Shown here: in pieces, positions 1 through 7,866 of the stretch
Layout: each line of letters begins with the position of its first letter
How positions within the stretch are numbered: the first letter of the stretch is position 1
Assembly (NCBI GenBank): GCA_900321255.1
Contig: ONVK01000016.1
Span: forward strand, 1-36,223
Direction of reading: 5' to 3'
DNA: 36,223 bases
From: an uncultured Lentisphaerota bacterium
GTDB taxonomy: Bacteria > Verrucomicrobiota > Kiritimatiellia > RFP12 > UBA1067
The notes under the pieces: model-generated
Seen by the model: the letters and a program-made list of their open reading frames with translations, nothing else
Told to the model about the DNA's origin: nothing
Database searches by the model: none
Position numbers and translations under genes: made by a program

Positions 1-2801
1 AAGACGAACGGCGTGGAGCCGGGCTTCATCTACCGCAACGACTGGTCGCCGGACGACACGCGCGGAATGATGGCCGACATCAACTCCGACGAGAGCCGCG
101 CCGCACTCGAAGAGCTCAAGAAGAAGGACCCCGACTTCGCGCAGAAGTGCGAGGGAAAGACGCTCCGCGAACAGATCATGCTCGCAGGGCGCGCGCACCC
201 CGCGGGAATCGCTGCCGTCGCGGAATTCGCTCTCCGGGAGGCGGCCATAATGGTGAAGAACGGAAAGATCGCGGACACGCATTCGTTCGGGCCGCTCGCA
301 ACGGCCCTCAAGAACTACAACATTAATCCGCGCGACCTTGAACGCCTCATCAACGGCGGCACGGACAAGGGGACCGCGGATGCGATAAAGGAGATCAAGC
401 GCGAGCTCTTCGCGCAGATCCGCGATCTACTTGCTCTCGCCGATCTTCAAGCATTTCGACGATCGCCACATCATGAAGCTCGACTACAACGAGAACGACC
501 GCGTCAACATCAAGGACGCCGCGCACGCGGGGTCGTTCCAGCGCCCCGAGCGCATCCTCACCACGCGCAAGCCGATCCTCGGCCAGATCTACCGGCTCCA
601 GACCGCCCACTCCGCCGACTCAATCTCCGCCGGCGCCGTTACAGAGGCCCTCGCGAACGACCTCACCCGCATCGCGGGCGTCCCTGCGCAGGAACTCGAG
701 ATCGTCCGCGGAGAGTATTCCGACGGACACCCCAAGCTGATGCTCCAGGCAAAGTTCGCCGACGGCTACAAGGACATGGAGGCCGGATTCATCAAGGACG
801 GACGCATCGTCCCGCCGAAGGGACAGTCTGCCGAGAAGCTCGGCAAGTACAAGGCGTTCTTCCTCCTCACGGCCGACCGCGACGCCGTCGGGCGGCGCGG
901 GCAGAACAAGGGCTTCGCGCACGGCAAGTTCTTCGCGATCGACCCCGGCCACTCGCTCGAGGGCAACGCCAAGTACCTCAAGGTCTCCGACGACCTCTCC
1001 TTCAAGGACACCTACGGCAGGAGCACGAAGCCGCGCTTCGAGAACTTCTCCGTCTTTGACGACGACACGTTCTTCTCCAAGATGGAAGGCGTCATCAACC
1101 TCCGCGAAACCGCGAAGCGCGGCGAGTTCAAGGAACTCTTCGACAAGTATCGTGCTGCCTTCAACCCGAACGAGGAGGGCATCTCCGACGCCGAGAAGGC
1201 GCTGCGCACGAAGATCTGCGCCGACATCGACAAGAAGGAGCGTCTCCGTGAACAACCTCGACCTCTACGACGACCTCAGCGACCAGCCCGAGTCCGTGCG
1301 CCGGGGCGCGATAGAGAACATCGCCAACCTCGAGAAGCTCACTTCGCCCACCACCTGGACGAGCAAGAAGGGCAAGGTCGCGCTAGAGCACCTCGAGGTA
1401 ATCCCCGAGTCGCGCGTGCCGTGGAAGGGCGTGCTGAAGGACAATGACATCGTGTTCTTCACCGAAACGAAGATGTCGTACAGGAACCTGCTGCAGCTCG
1501 AGGCCGTCGTCACGGCTGCGGGCGCGAAGTTCGAGGACGATGCGATGGGCGTGACGCGCATAACCGTGCCGTTGGACAAGGCGGAGCAGTTCTTCGCCGC
1601 GTTCAACGAGCAGAAGGTGCAGCAGCTCACGCACCCCGCGGAGTTCATGGCGCGCATGGAGGGCGGCGACGGACTCAAGGAGGCGACGATCTACAAGCCC
1701 GTCCCGTGTCCGAAGCCCGGCCCCGATCCGCGTCCGCTGATGACTGTTGACCAGCTCCCCGAGCAAATCGACTTCGCAGTGGACGGACTCGTGTACAAGT
1801 TCCCGAAGATCCACTACCAGGATCTCATTTCCGTCAAGTCGTCGGTGCACCGTCCGCGCAACGAGGGGGAGCTTCGCGCCCTCCTCTCGGCGCAGGTGAA
1901 GCTCGGCAAGGACGTCCTCGGCGCGCTGATGAGCGGCAGGCCCAATCTCTTCAAGCCCACGAACCAGAACATCGTCGCGCTCACTTACGCGCTCCACGCG
2001 ATGGCGCTCAAGAAGGGCGAGTTCATGTACCGCGGGTCGTTCACGATCGAGGACAAGAACGGCGACATCGCGCGCTGGCTCGACAAGGCGGAGAACCTCT
2101 ACATCCGCACGTCGACGCACGCAAAGCCCTACCAGAAGGCGCATGTCGACGGCCACCTCAACATGCCGCGCGGATACGATGTGCCGACGGGTGCGGGCGG
2201 GCTCCTGAACGGCATGAGGACGTTCCACTTCTTCACGATCCCGGACGAAGACGGCCTCAAGAACGGCGGCAACGGAAACGGCCCCAGGCGTCGGCTCTTC
2301 CTCAAGTGCGAGACGTTCGGCATCTTCTGCTCGACGGCGCACGTGAAGTTGTTTGACAAGTATGACGCGGTCTCGAAAGGCATGAAGACGCGCAACTACA
2401 GGTTCGGCGACATCATCGAGTCCATCTGCCACGGCTCCTCGCTCTTCGTGTCCAAGTTCACGCCCAAGGAGGCGCCCGGGATCCGCAAGGAGAACCTCAC
2501 GACGGCGCAGAAGAACGCCATCCTGTTGGCGAAGGAGAGACTCACCAAGAAGTATCCGCAGCTCGCCGAGCGCCTCGTGTCCGGAGATGTCCTCGACGGC
2601 GCGGGCATCAACAAGATGATCGAAAACATTTCGTGGATCTGCGACCGCTTGCCGGAGGACGAGGAGGAAAGGGCGTTTATCACGAACATCCTCGACGACA
2701 TGTTCGCGCCGCTGGAAGAGGGCTTCGGCAACGAGAAATACGGAGACTTCGCCAACCGCATCGGCAACGAGATCATGATCAACGCCAAGGACCTCGCCTA
2801 A
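1..2801 (+). pseudogene. Large putative T3SS substrate, 5' partial, two frameshifts
   Basis: This reads as one long protein in three successive frames, open at the left edge. Frame 1 is convincing to about 420 (ending ELFAQI), frame 2 from about 422 to 1240 (AIYLLSPIFKHF onward), and frame 3 from about 1242 to the TAA at 2799-2801. Outside these limits each frame turns into arginine/proline-rich shadow sequence. Each junction fits one extra base, near 421 (atc-C-gcg) and near 1241 (gag-C-gtc). I do not recognise the family. It is rich in charged residues, has no signal peptide or membrane segment in the visible part, and includes FFAIDPGHSLEG in the middle and FHFFTIPDEDG and FLKCETFGIF in the last third. 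Its place just before a T3SS chaperone and the apparatus operon suggests a secreted effector. Whether it is decayed, recoded or a sequencing artefact cannot be told here. Confidence 0.6.
1248..2801 (+). CDS. C-terminal segment of the frameshifted substrate, possible independent start
   Basis: The third-frame segment could be translated by itself. A GTG at 1248 (VNNLDLYDDLSD) lies 7 bases after AAGGAG at 1235-1240, a good Shine-Dalgarno arrangement, and would give 517 residues ending at 2801. The start falls almost exactly at the second frame change, so reinitiation or a separate gene is an alternative to an indel. Against a separate gene, the frame-2 ORF upstream has no stop until 1447 and its last 200 bases are shadow-like. 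The product is soluble-looking, with a charged helical C-terminus (residues 400-517), and matches no family I know. Confidence 0.45.
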   Translation: MNNLDLYDDLSDQPESVRRGAIENIANLEKLTSPTTWTSKKGKVALEHLEVIPESRVPWKGVLKDNDIVFFTETKMSYRNLLQLEAVVTAAGAKFEDDAMGVTRITVPLDKAEQFFAAFNEQKVQQLTHPAEFMARMEGGDGLKEATIYKPVPCPKPGPDPRPLMTVDQLPEQIDFAVDGLVYKFPKIHYQDLISVKSSVHRPRNEGELRALLSAQVKLGKDVLGALMSGRPNLFKPTNQNIVALTYALHAMALKKGEFMYRGSFTIEDKNGDIARWLDKAENLYIRTSTHAKPYQKAHVDGHLNMPRGYDVPTGAGGLLNGMRTFHFFTIPDEDGLKNGGNGNGPRRRLFLKCETFGIFCSTAHVKLFDKYDAVSKGMKTRNYRFGDIIESICHGSSLFVSKFTPKEAPGIRKENLTTAQKNAILLAKERLTKKYPQLAERLVSGDVLDGAGINKMIENISWICDRLPEDEEERAFITNILDDMFAPLEEGFGNEKYGDFANRIGNEIMINAKDLA

Positions 2802-2852
2802 TTTCCTGTTGATTTATTTTTCATAGATTGCATCATGTTAGAGCCGATTTTT

Positions 2853-2861
2853 TGCTATAAT
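2853..2861 (+). promoter_or_regulatory. Extended -10 promoter of the T3SS operon
   Basis: TGCTATAAT fits the extended -10 consensus TGnTATAAT. It lies in the AT-rich 74-base gap between the substrate gene and the chaperone at 2876, about 15 bases before that start. The best -35-like hexamer is TTGCAT at 2828-2833, but its 22-base spacing is too long, which is tolerable for an extended -10. A similar TGATATAAT precedes the tolQ-like gene at 33036, so this may be the organism's housekeeping promoter style. The ECF box seen further down is absent here. Confidence 0.6.
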
Positions 2862-2875
2862 ATAAGAAAACATGA

Positions 2876-3325
2876 ATGGGTGAGGTGTCTTCCAGCTCGG
2901 CGTCAGGGCGTCCTGCCGGCAGAAATGCGGTGGAACGGCTTATGGCGGCTATAGGATATCCCGAGCGGATGTCCAGTGGTTTTGCGCCATCTACGCTTCG
3001 CGTGGATGGTGCTGAGGTACTTGCCGAAGAGATGGACGGAAGGGTTGTCCTCTCGTATGTCCTTTCAAGCGACGAAGCGCTTCTGCCGACGCTTGCCGCC
3101 TACGCCGCCGGCCGTATGCTGAGGGAGGAGGCGACGCTGGCGTACGGGAATTCGTCGGTTTTCCTCTGGCAGGACGCGCCGGTAGATTCGGATGCGCGCG
3201 GTATGCTTCGCCTCTTTGAGACTTTCATGGACTCGTGCGACTGGTGGAGAGATAGGGTTGATGCGCTGCGAGGCGGGGAGCAGGTCTCCGCCCCGCAGTC
3301 CGAGGAGATGATGATAAGACCTTGA
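2876..3325 (+). CDS. Type III secretion chaperone, CesT-like
   Basis: This 149-residue acidic protein has the size and pattern of class I T3SS chaperones, which bind one substrate in the cytoplasm and keep it secretion-competent. An N-terminal helix (ERLMAAIG) is followed by strands (TLRVDGAEV, RVVLSYVLSS), a helix (LLPTLAAYAAGRML), further strands and a C-terminal helix (LRLFETFMDSCDWWRDRV). It is the first gene after the extended -10 promoter and ends 13 bases before sctC. The partner may be the substrate encoded just upstream. ATG 2876 is used because the ATG at 2872 stops after three codons. Family assignment rests on pattern, not on a conserved motif. Confidence 0.65.
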   Translation: MGEVSSSSASGRPAGRNAVERLMAAIGYPERMSSGFAPSTLRVDGAEVLAEEMDGRVVLSYVLSSDEALLPTLAAYAAGRMLREEATLAYGNSSVFLWQDAPVDSDARGMLRLFETFMDSCDWWRDRVDALRGGEQVSAPQSEEMMIRP

Positions 3326-3338
3326 GGAGAACGTGGAA

Positions 3339-5285
3339 ATGTGGAAATCTGAAGATATTGCCAATGAGGGAATCTTGCCAGTTTCCTGTTCCAATGTCGT
3401 CAGGCATTGGAGGCTTGCCGTCTTTGCGGCGGCGGCGTTGGCGGCAGTAGTCGCATTCCGCGCCGAAGGTGCGCCGATCCCGTGGAAGCTCCCGTCGTAC
3501 ACGCTCGTCGCGCGCGACATGGATCTCCGCGTAGCGCTCGACACGTTCGCCGTCGCCGAAGGGCTTTCCGTCGTTATGTCCGACGCCGTGTCGGGCAGCT
3601 TCTCGGGCGATTTCAAGGACATATCCCCGTCGGCGTTCCTCGACAAGGTGGCGACTACGCACAACCTGATCTGGTACTACGACGGAGCCGCGCTGTACCT
3701 CTACGGCGCGGGGGAGATATCGACGATGCTTCTCGATCTCCAGTACATGAAGGCGGGCGAGGTGCGTTCGATGCTCGTGGAGCTCGGCGTGGAGGATGCG
3801 CGCTTCCCGCTCAAGACGACGTCCAACGACGAGCTCATCATGGTGTCCGGCCCGCCGCGCTACGTCGCGCTCGTCGCCGAGATGATCGCAAAAGCCGACA
3901 GACTCAGGGAGAAGAGGACTTTCAACGAGGTCGAGGCGAGGCTTTTCCCGCTCACCTACACGTGGGCCGACGACGTGAGCTTCCGGGCGAACAGCCCGGA
4001 GTCGACGCTGACGATACGCGGCGTCGCGCGCCTTCTGGAGGAGATGATGAGCGCTGGCGCCGCGGGGAACGCGCGCGACACGTCCGTCACGAACGAGCTG
4101 TCCGTTCTCGAGACGCAGCAGATGTCGGCCTTTCGCCCGATGATCCGCGCCGAGAACCGGCTCAACGCCGTGATAGTGCGCGACGTCGTCTCTCGCATGC
4201 CGATGTACGAGCGCCTCATCAGGCAGCTCGACGTGCCGCAAAGGCTCGTGGAGATAGACGTAACGGTGGTGGAGCTTTCCAAGAAGGACGCGCTCGACTG
4301 GCAGCTGTCGCTGTCGCTCTCCACGTCGCACGGGCATTCCGACTACGGCGCCGGGCAGAACGCCGCCAACCTGTTCAGCCCGCAGGCGATAGCGGGACAG
4401 GGGCTCGCGGGTGCGCTTACCCACATCCATTCCGCGTACGCCCTCGCCGCGTCGATCTCCGCGCTCAAGGAGAAGGGCAAGGCCCGCTCCATCTCGAGGA
4501 CATCGCTCCTCACCGTCAACAACCTCGCCGCAGAGCTTACCGATTCGCAGAGCTACCATGCGAAGGTCGTCGGCACCGAAGTGGCGACGCTGGAAGAGGT
4601 CTCTGCCGGCACGCGGCTCCAGGTCAAGCCGAGGATCCTCCCCTCCATCTCGACGAACATCCCGAACCAGGTGTGGCTTGCGCTTGAGCTCGACGACGGC
4701 GGCTTCGAGTCGGTCACCGTCGACGCCATGCCGATGACGCGCTCCTCGACGCTCCAGACCCAGACGGCCATCTTCGAGGACGAGTCGATCATGCTCGCGG
4801 GCTACCTGCGCGACATCGAGGAGGACGCGGGGTGGGGCATCCCGTGGCTGCGCGACATACCGCTGATCGGCTGGCTGTTCGGCGGGAAGTCCTCGCGCAC
4901 GGAGACTGTGCAGCGCATGTTCATCATCACGCCGCATGTCGTCGACCTTGACCAGGAGATGCTGGCCCGCCTGCAGGCGACGCGCCTGAGGGACGTGACG
5001 GAGGCCGAGATAATCCAGGACGACGCCGATGAGAGCGACGACGAGCGCAAGCGCCGCGATCTCGAGAGGAAGCACAGCAGCGAACGCCGCGAGCGTCGCA
5101 ACGAAGACCGTCTGCGCCGCCGCCGCGCCGAGCTCGAGCACGCCAGGACGATGCGCGAGATCAGCCGCGACATAGAGGCGCACGAGCTCGACGAAGACAT
5201 CCAGCGCTGGAAGCGCGAGGAGGAGGAGGCCATGAAGGCCGCGGCGGAGATATTCGAGGATTCCGACGGCAGTTCCGGGAAATGA
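3339..5285 (+). CDS. sctC: T3SS outer-membrane secretin SctC
   Basis: SctC forms the outer-membrane ring of the injectisome. The 648-residue product has a basic N-terminus, a signal-type hydrophobic stretch (about residues 24-42, cleavage likely near AEG-A), an N0 domain (YTLVARDMDLRVALDTFA), an N1 domain (about 115-185), an N3-like region and a secretin core (about 300-545) with VEIDVTVVELSKKDALDW and the signature DIPLIGWLFGGK. ATG 3339 is preferred over GTG 3333 because GAGGAGA at 3324-3330 is correctly spaced only for 3339. After the secretin core the protein carries about 100 extra residues that are almost all Arg, Glu, Asp and Lys and look like a long helix. This tail is not typical and may contact the outer membrane or a pilotin. 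Confidence 0.93.
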   Translation: MWKSEDIANEGILPVSCSNVVRHWRLAVFAAAALAAVVAFRAEGAPIPWKLPSYTLVARDMDLRVALDTFAVAEGLSVVMSDAVSGSFSGDFKDISPSAFLDKVATTHNLIWYYDGAALYLYGAGEISTMLLDLQYMKAGEVRSMLVELGVEDARFPLKTTSNDELIMVSGPPRYVALVAEMIAKADRLREKRTFNEVEARLFPLTYTWADDVSFRANSPESTLTIRGVARLLEEMMSAGAAGNARDTSVTNELSVLETQQMSAFRPMIRAENRLNAVIVRDVVSRMPMYERLIRQLDVPQRLVEIDVTVVELSKKDALDWQLSLSLSTSHGHSDYGAGQNAANLFSPQAIAGQGLAGALTHIHSAYALAASISALKEKGKARSISRTSLLTVNNLAAELTDSQSYHAKVVGTEVATLEEVSAGTRLQVKPRILPSISTNIPNQVWLALELDDGGFESVTVDAMPMTRSSTLQTQTAIFEDESIMLAGYLRDIEEDAGWGIPWLRDIPLIGWLFGGKSSRTETVQRMFIITPHVVDLDQEMLARLQATRLRDVTEAEIIQDDADESDDERKRRDLERKHSSERRERRNEDRLRRRRAELEHARTMREISRDIEAHELDEDIQRWKREEEEAMKAAAEIFEDSDGSSGK

Positions 5286-5938
5286 ACATGGAAGCGGTAA
5301 GGATAGAGGGCGGATTCGCCGAGGTCGGGGCGGGCGCGTGGCTGATGAGCCACGGCCAGCCGGCGGCTTTCTTCGGCTCGTCCTCGCGCAGCCGCCTCAA
5401 GGGGTGGTTTGTGCGCGACAGGCCGTCGCTCGACCTCGTCGAGACGACCGCGGCCGCGAAATGCGCCGATGCCTCCCGTCCGTTCCTCACCCATGTCGCA
5501 TGCGCCGCGCCGGTGTTTTCCGTGTCGAGCAAGGTTCTCGTGGCGCCTGCCGCCGCGAGGAGGGGTTCCGCTTTCGTGAAGGCGATCCCAATGAGCTCGA
5601 AGCGCTCGCTCTGCGTCACGGAGTTCGCCGTCGACGAAAAGGGCGACGGGGAGACGGGAGCCGGGGCCTGGGTGGTGATGGCTACGGCGAGCCGGACGTG
5701 CCGCATGCCGCTCGAGGACGGCCAGACCCTGTCCGTAAGGCCGGAATCCGTAGTCGCGTGGACGGGCAAGTCCCCGACCGGCTTCTGCCCGCGGCTTTCG
5801 CTCTGGGACGTGATTCTGCCGCGTGGCCCGCGCGAATTGCTCTACACTTTCTACGGCCCTGGCGTCGTCTGGGTCGAGGGAGCGGCGCCCAAGCTTTCGG
5901 CTTTCAACTCGGCAAACAGGAGGATCCATGGCGTTTGA
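5282..5938 (+). CDS. AIM24/TRAP-fold-like protein in the T3SS operon
   Basis: This 218-residue protein overlaps the sctC stop by 4 bases (ATGA) and sctW by 11. Its second half resembles the AIM24 (TIGR00266-type) beta-helical family: MPLEDGQTLSVRPESVVAWTG, then LPRGPRELLYTFYGPGVVWVEG, which match the family pattern of a loop carrying the secretion-independent 'G.G.V.L' end. There is no signal peptide or membrane helix, so a cytoplasmic place is likely. AIM24-like proteins are not a standard injectisome part, and the role here is unknown. Tight coupling between sctC and sctW implies a T3SS-related job, such as assembly or gatekeeping. The fold call is from sequence pattern only. Confidence 0.5.
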   Translation: MNMEAVRIEGGFAEVGAGAWLMSHGQPAAFFGSSSRSRLKGWFVRDRPSLDLVETTAAAKCADASRPFLTHVACAAPVFSVSSKVLVAPAAARRGSAFVKAIPMSSKRSLCVTEFAVDEKGDGETGAGAWVVMATASRTCRMPLEDGQTLSVRPESVVAWTGKSPTGFCPRLSLWDVILPRGPRELLYTFYGPGVVWVEGAAPKLSAFNSANRRIHGV

Positions 5939-7100
5939 CGCGGCGCAGATTCTCCGGCAGACCTACGCAGCCGGTGCCGAGGCGGCCAAGCTCCATGAGA
6001 TGGCCGAGCCGCCGCGCGCGGCCGCGCCCGAGATTCAGCGCGGCGAGCTGATGGGCACGTCGTTCATGCTGGAGGCCGATCCGATGGCGGAGCTCCTTGA
6101 TTCGATGGAGGAGCTCTCGTTCCAGTTCGAGGAGAAGACCGAGAAGCGCGTGGCCGAGCGCAAGCTCGGCGAGATGCAGGGCCCGAGGTCGGCGCTTGTC
6201 CGTGCAGTCGAGTCGTGGATGGCGATGATGCCCGACATGCCGGGGCGCAATTTCCTCGCCGGGGTCCTGCGCAACCTGCGCAACTCCTTCTCGTCCGGAG
6301 TCCCGATGTCGGAACGGGAGCTTCTCAAGGAGCTTTCGCGCGGCTCCACGGACCCTTCGCACCAGTTCGCGATGCTGGACATCCTCGAGCAGGCGTTCGG
6401 CGACGGCGAGGGGGCCATGCTGGAGCTCGTCAGGCGGGCCAAGGCGACGCTCGTGCAGGAGCGAGGGCCCGACATCCGCGCCGGCATCAACCTTGCCGAG
6501 GAGGTCAACACCCGCGCGACGACGCCCGAGGAGATGCGCGAGCTCCGCGACCTGTACCGCAGCGAGGTCGTCGGCTTCACCAAGCCGCAGGAATGCTTCA
6601 GGTCGCTTCTCGCGGCCCGCGGCCCGGAGGGGCTCAAGGCCGCGCTCGACTTCCTGATCGCGGGCTGCGGCGCCGACCTCAAGTCGTCGGCTCCCTCCAT
6701 GGAGGCCGTCGCGCTCGGGCGCATCCTCACCGATCTCCAGTGCGTCACGGTGCTCCAGACTGTTCTCGATGCGCTCACGGCCCTCGGGAGGCGCATGGAC
6801 CGCGAGTTCGGCGAGAAGTGCCTTCTCGACGGAGAGCAGATGTCTGGGCGCGTCCTCGACTTCACCGAGCAGTCGTTCGTCGCCTCCTCTGGCATCGCGG
6901 CGTTCATATCCGACTGCGGAATCGGCAAGCTTCTCGCCCGCATGGACTTCGCGCGCGAGCTGACCGGGCTTTTCAGGAAGCTTTCCCCGCGTCTTTTCGA
7001 GCGGGAGGGCGACAGGCAGAATCTCATCGACGCCGCCCAGGAGCATCTCGACGACCTTATAACCGAGGAGAACGAGTCTGCGGAAGGAGGTGCCGCATGA
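5928..7100 (+). CDS. sctW: T3SS gatekeeper SctW (YopN-TyeA/CopN type)
   Basis: SctW controls the order of secretion, holding back effectors until contact. The 390-residue product has a disordered N-terminus, then a HrpJ-like helical domain (about residues 40-220, with MAELLDSMEELSFQFEEKTEKR... and the helix LLKELSRGSTDPSHQFAMLD), and a TyeA-like C-terminal helical domain (about 280-380). YopN and TyeA functions are thus in one chain, as in CopN and InvE. AGGAGGATCC before ATG 5928 is a strong ribosome binding site and decides the start over upstream in-frame codons. The next gene overlaps by ATGA, and its product is a likely chaperone for SctW, like SycN in Yersinia or Scc1 in Chlamydia. Confidence 0.88.
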   Translation: MAFDAAQILRQTYAAGAEAAKLHEMAEPPRAAAPEIQRGELMGTSFMLEADPMAELLDSMEELSFQFEEKTEKRVAERKLGEMQGPRSALVRAVESWMAMMPDMPGRNFLAGVLRNLRNSFSSGVPMSERELLKELSRGSTDPSHQFAMLDILEQAFGDGEGAMLELVRRAKATLVQERGPDIRAGINLAEEVNTRATTPEEMRELRDLYRSEVVGFTKPQECFRSLLAARGPEGLKAALDFLIAGCGADLKSSAPSMEAVALGRILTDLQCVTVLQTVLDALTALGRRMDREFGEKCLLDGEQMSGRVLDFTEQSFVASSGIAAFISDCGIGKLLARMDFARELTGLFRKLSPRLFEREGDRQNLIDAAQEHLDDLITEENESAEGGAA

Positions 7101-7474
7101 CTGCGCCAGTGTGGCTGAACGCGGTGATAGGGGACTTCGGCCGCGCCGCGGGAATCGGGGCCCTCGCGCTGAACGAGCGCGGGGCGGCGGCGCTCAGGTT
7201 CGAGAACGGCACCTCGCTTCGCCTCGAGTACACGGGCGCCGAGCTGGTCGTGGCGGTGACGGTTCCGTCCGCGGACCTGAAGCGGCTCCTTTCGTTTTCC
7301 CATCCGAAGGCCAGGTACGGCTTCCGCGTCAGGACCGGCATCGTCCCGAAGACCCGCGAGGCGGTCTTGGCGGTGCGGCTCGCGGAGCGCGACGTGACGC
7401 TCCCGCGCGTCAACGCCGTGTTCGGCCTGCTGTGGCGGCTCGCGGGAGAGACAGGAGGTGCGTCATGGGCTTGA
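7097..7474 (+). CDS. CesT/SycN-like chaperone between SctW and SctX
   Basis: This 125-residue protein starts within the sctW stop (ATGA) after GGAGG at 7086-7090. It has a CesT-like layout: N-terminal helix (WLNAVIGDFGRAAGI), strands (AALRFENGTSLRLEYTGAELVVAVTV), a middle helix, strands ending EAVLAVRLAERDVTL, and a C-terminal helix (VNAVFGLLWRLAGE). In Yersinia the same slot between yopN/tyeA and yscX holds sycN, whose product binds YopN. By position and fold this is probably the SctW chaperone. It overlaps the next gene by 10 bases. Confidence 0.62.
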   Translation: MTAPVWLNAVIGDFGRAAGIGALALNERGAAALRFENGTSLRLEYTGAELVVAVTVPSADLKRLLSFSHPKARYGFRVRTGIVPKTREAVLAVRLAERDVTLPRVNAVFGLLWRLAGETGGASWA

Positions 7475-7851
7475 ACGTATCGAGGACGACAGAGCCGCTC
7501 AGGTTCGACGTCGGCATCGGGAGCGCCGACTACGCGGACGTGATCTCGTCCGTCGGCGCGGGAGAGCCGCAGAAATCCCTCATGCCCGGGACGACGACCG
7601 TCTCGCAGGCGATAGACGAGCTCTTTCCGCAGGACCGGAGCGTCGGCGGCGAGATCATGAACTCGCTCGTCGCGGGCAATCCCGCTTCGCTGCGCACTTC
7701 GCGCGGCTTCTCCGAGGCGGCGAGGAATGCGGTACGCTCGCTCAGGGACCGCGGCACATCCGCCGCGGACGCGGCTTCGCATGAAATCGAAAACCTGCTC
7801 GCGGATGCCGACCTCCTCGAGCATTTCCGCCTGGCGCTGCTGGAGACTTGA
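7465..7851 (+). CDS. sctX: SctX-like early secreted protein (YscX family)
   Basis: YscX is a small early substrate that, with YscY, contacts SctV and is needed for needle export in Ysc systems. This 128-residue protein has the right length and sits directly before sctV, as yscX (with yscY) does in Yersinia. Several blocks resemble YscX: ELFPQDRSVGG against the ERLYP...KRS region, a following short helix, and the C-terminal ENLLADADLLEHFRLALLE against the leucine-rich YscX end. The N-terminus is disordered, as expected for a secretion signal. ATG 7465 follows AGGAGGTG. The call is from remembered family sequence, so a profile match is needed. The matching SctY candidate lies at 13318. Confidence 0.6.
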   Translation: MGLNVSRTTEPLRFDVGIGSADYADVISSVGAGEPQKSLMPGTTTVSQAIDELFPQDRSVGGEIMNSLVAGNPASLRTSRGFSEAARNAVRSLRDRGTSAADAASHEIENLLADADLLEHFRLALLET

Positions 7852-7866
7852 CGGGAACGACGAACG

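Noticed and set aside
431..1447. A separate 338-residue gene in frame 2
   Set aside because: Its first and last parts run into neighbouring frames with coding signal, and the last 200 bases are Arg/Pro-rich shadow; better read as the middle of one frameshifted gene.
3225..5183. 652-residue ORF on the - strand over sctC
   Set aside because: It is His/Arg/Asp-rich shadow sequence caused by GC3 bias; sctC on the + strand has clear secretin motifs.
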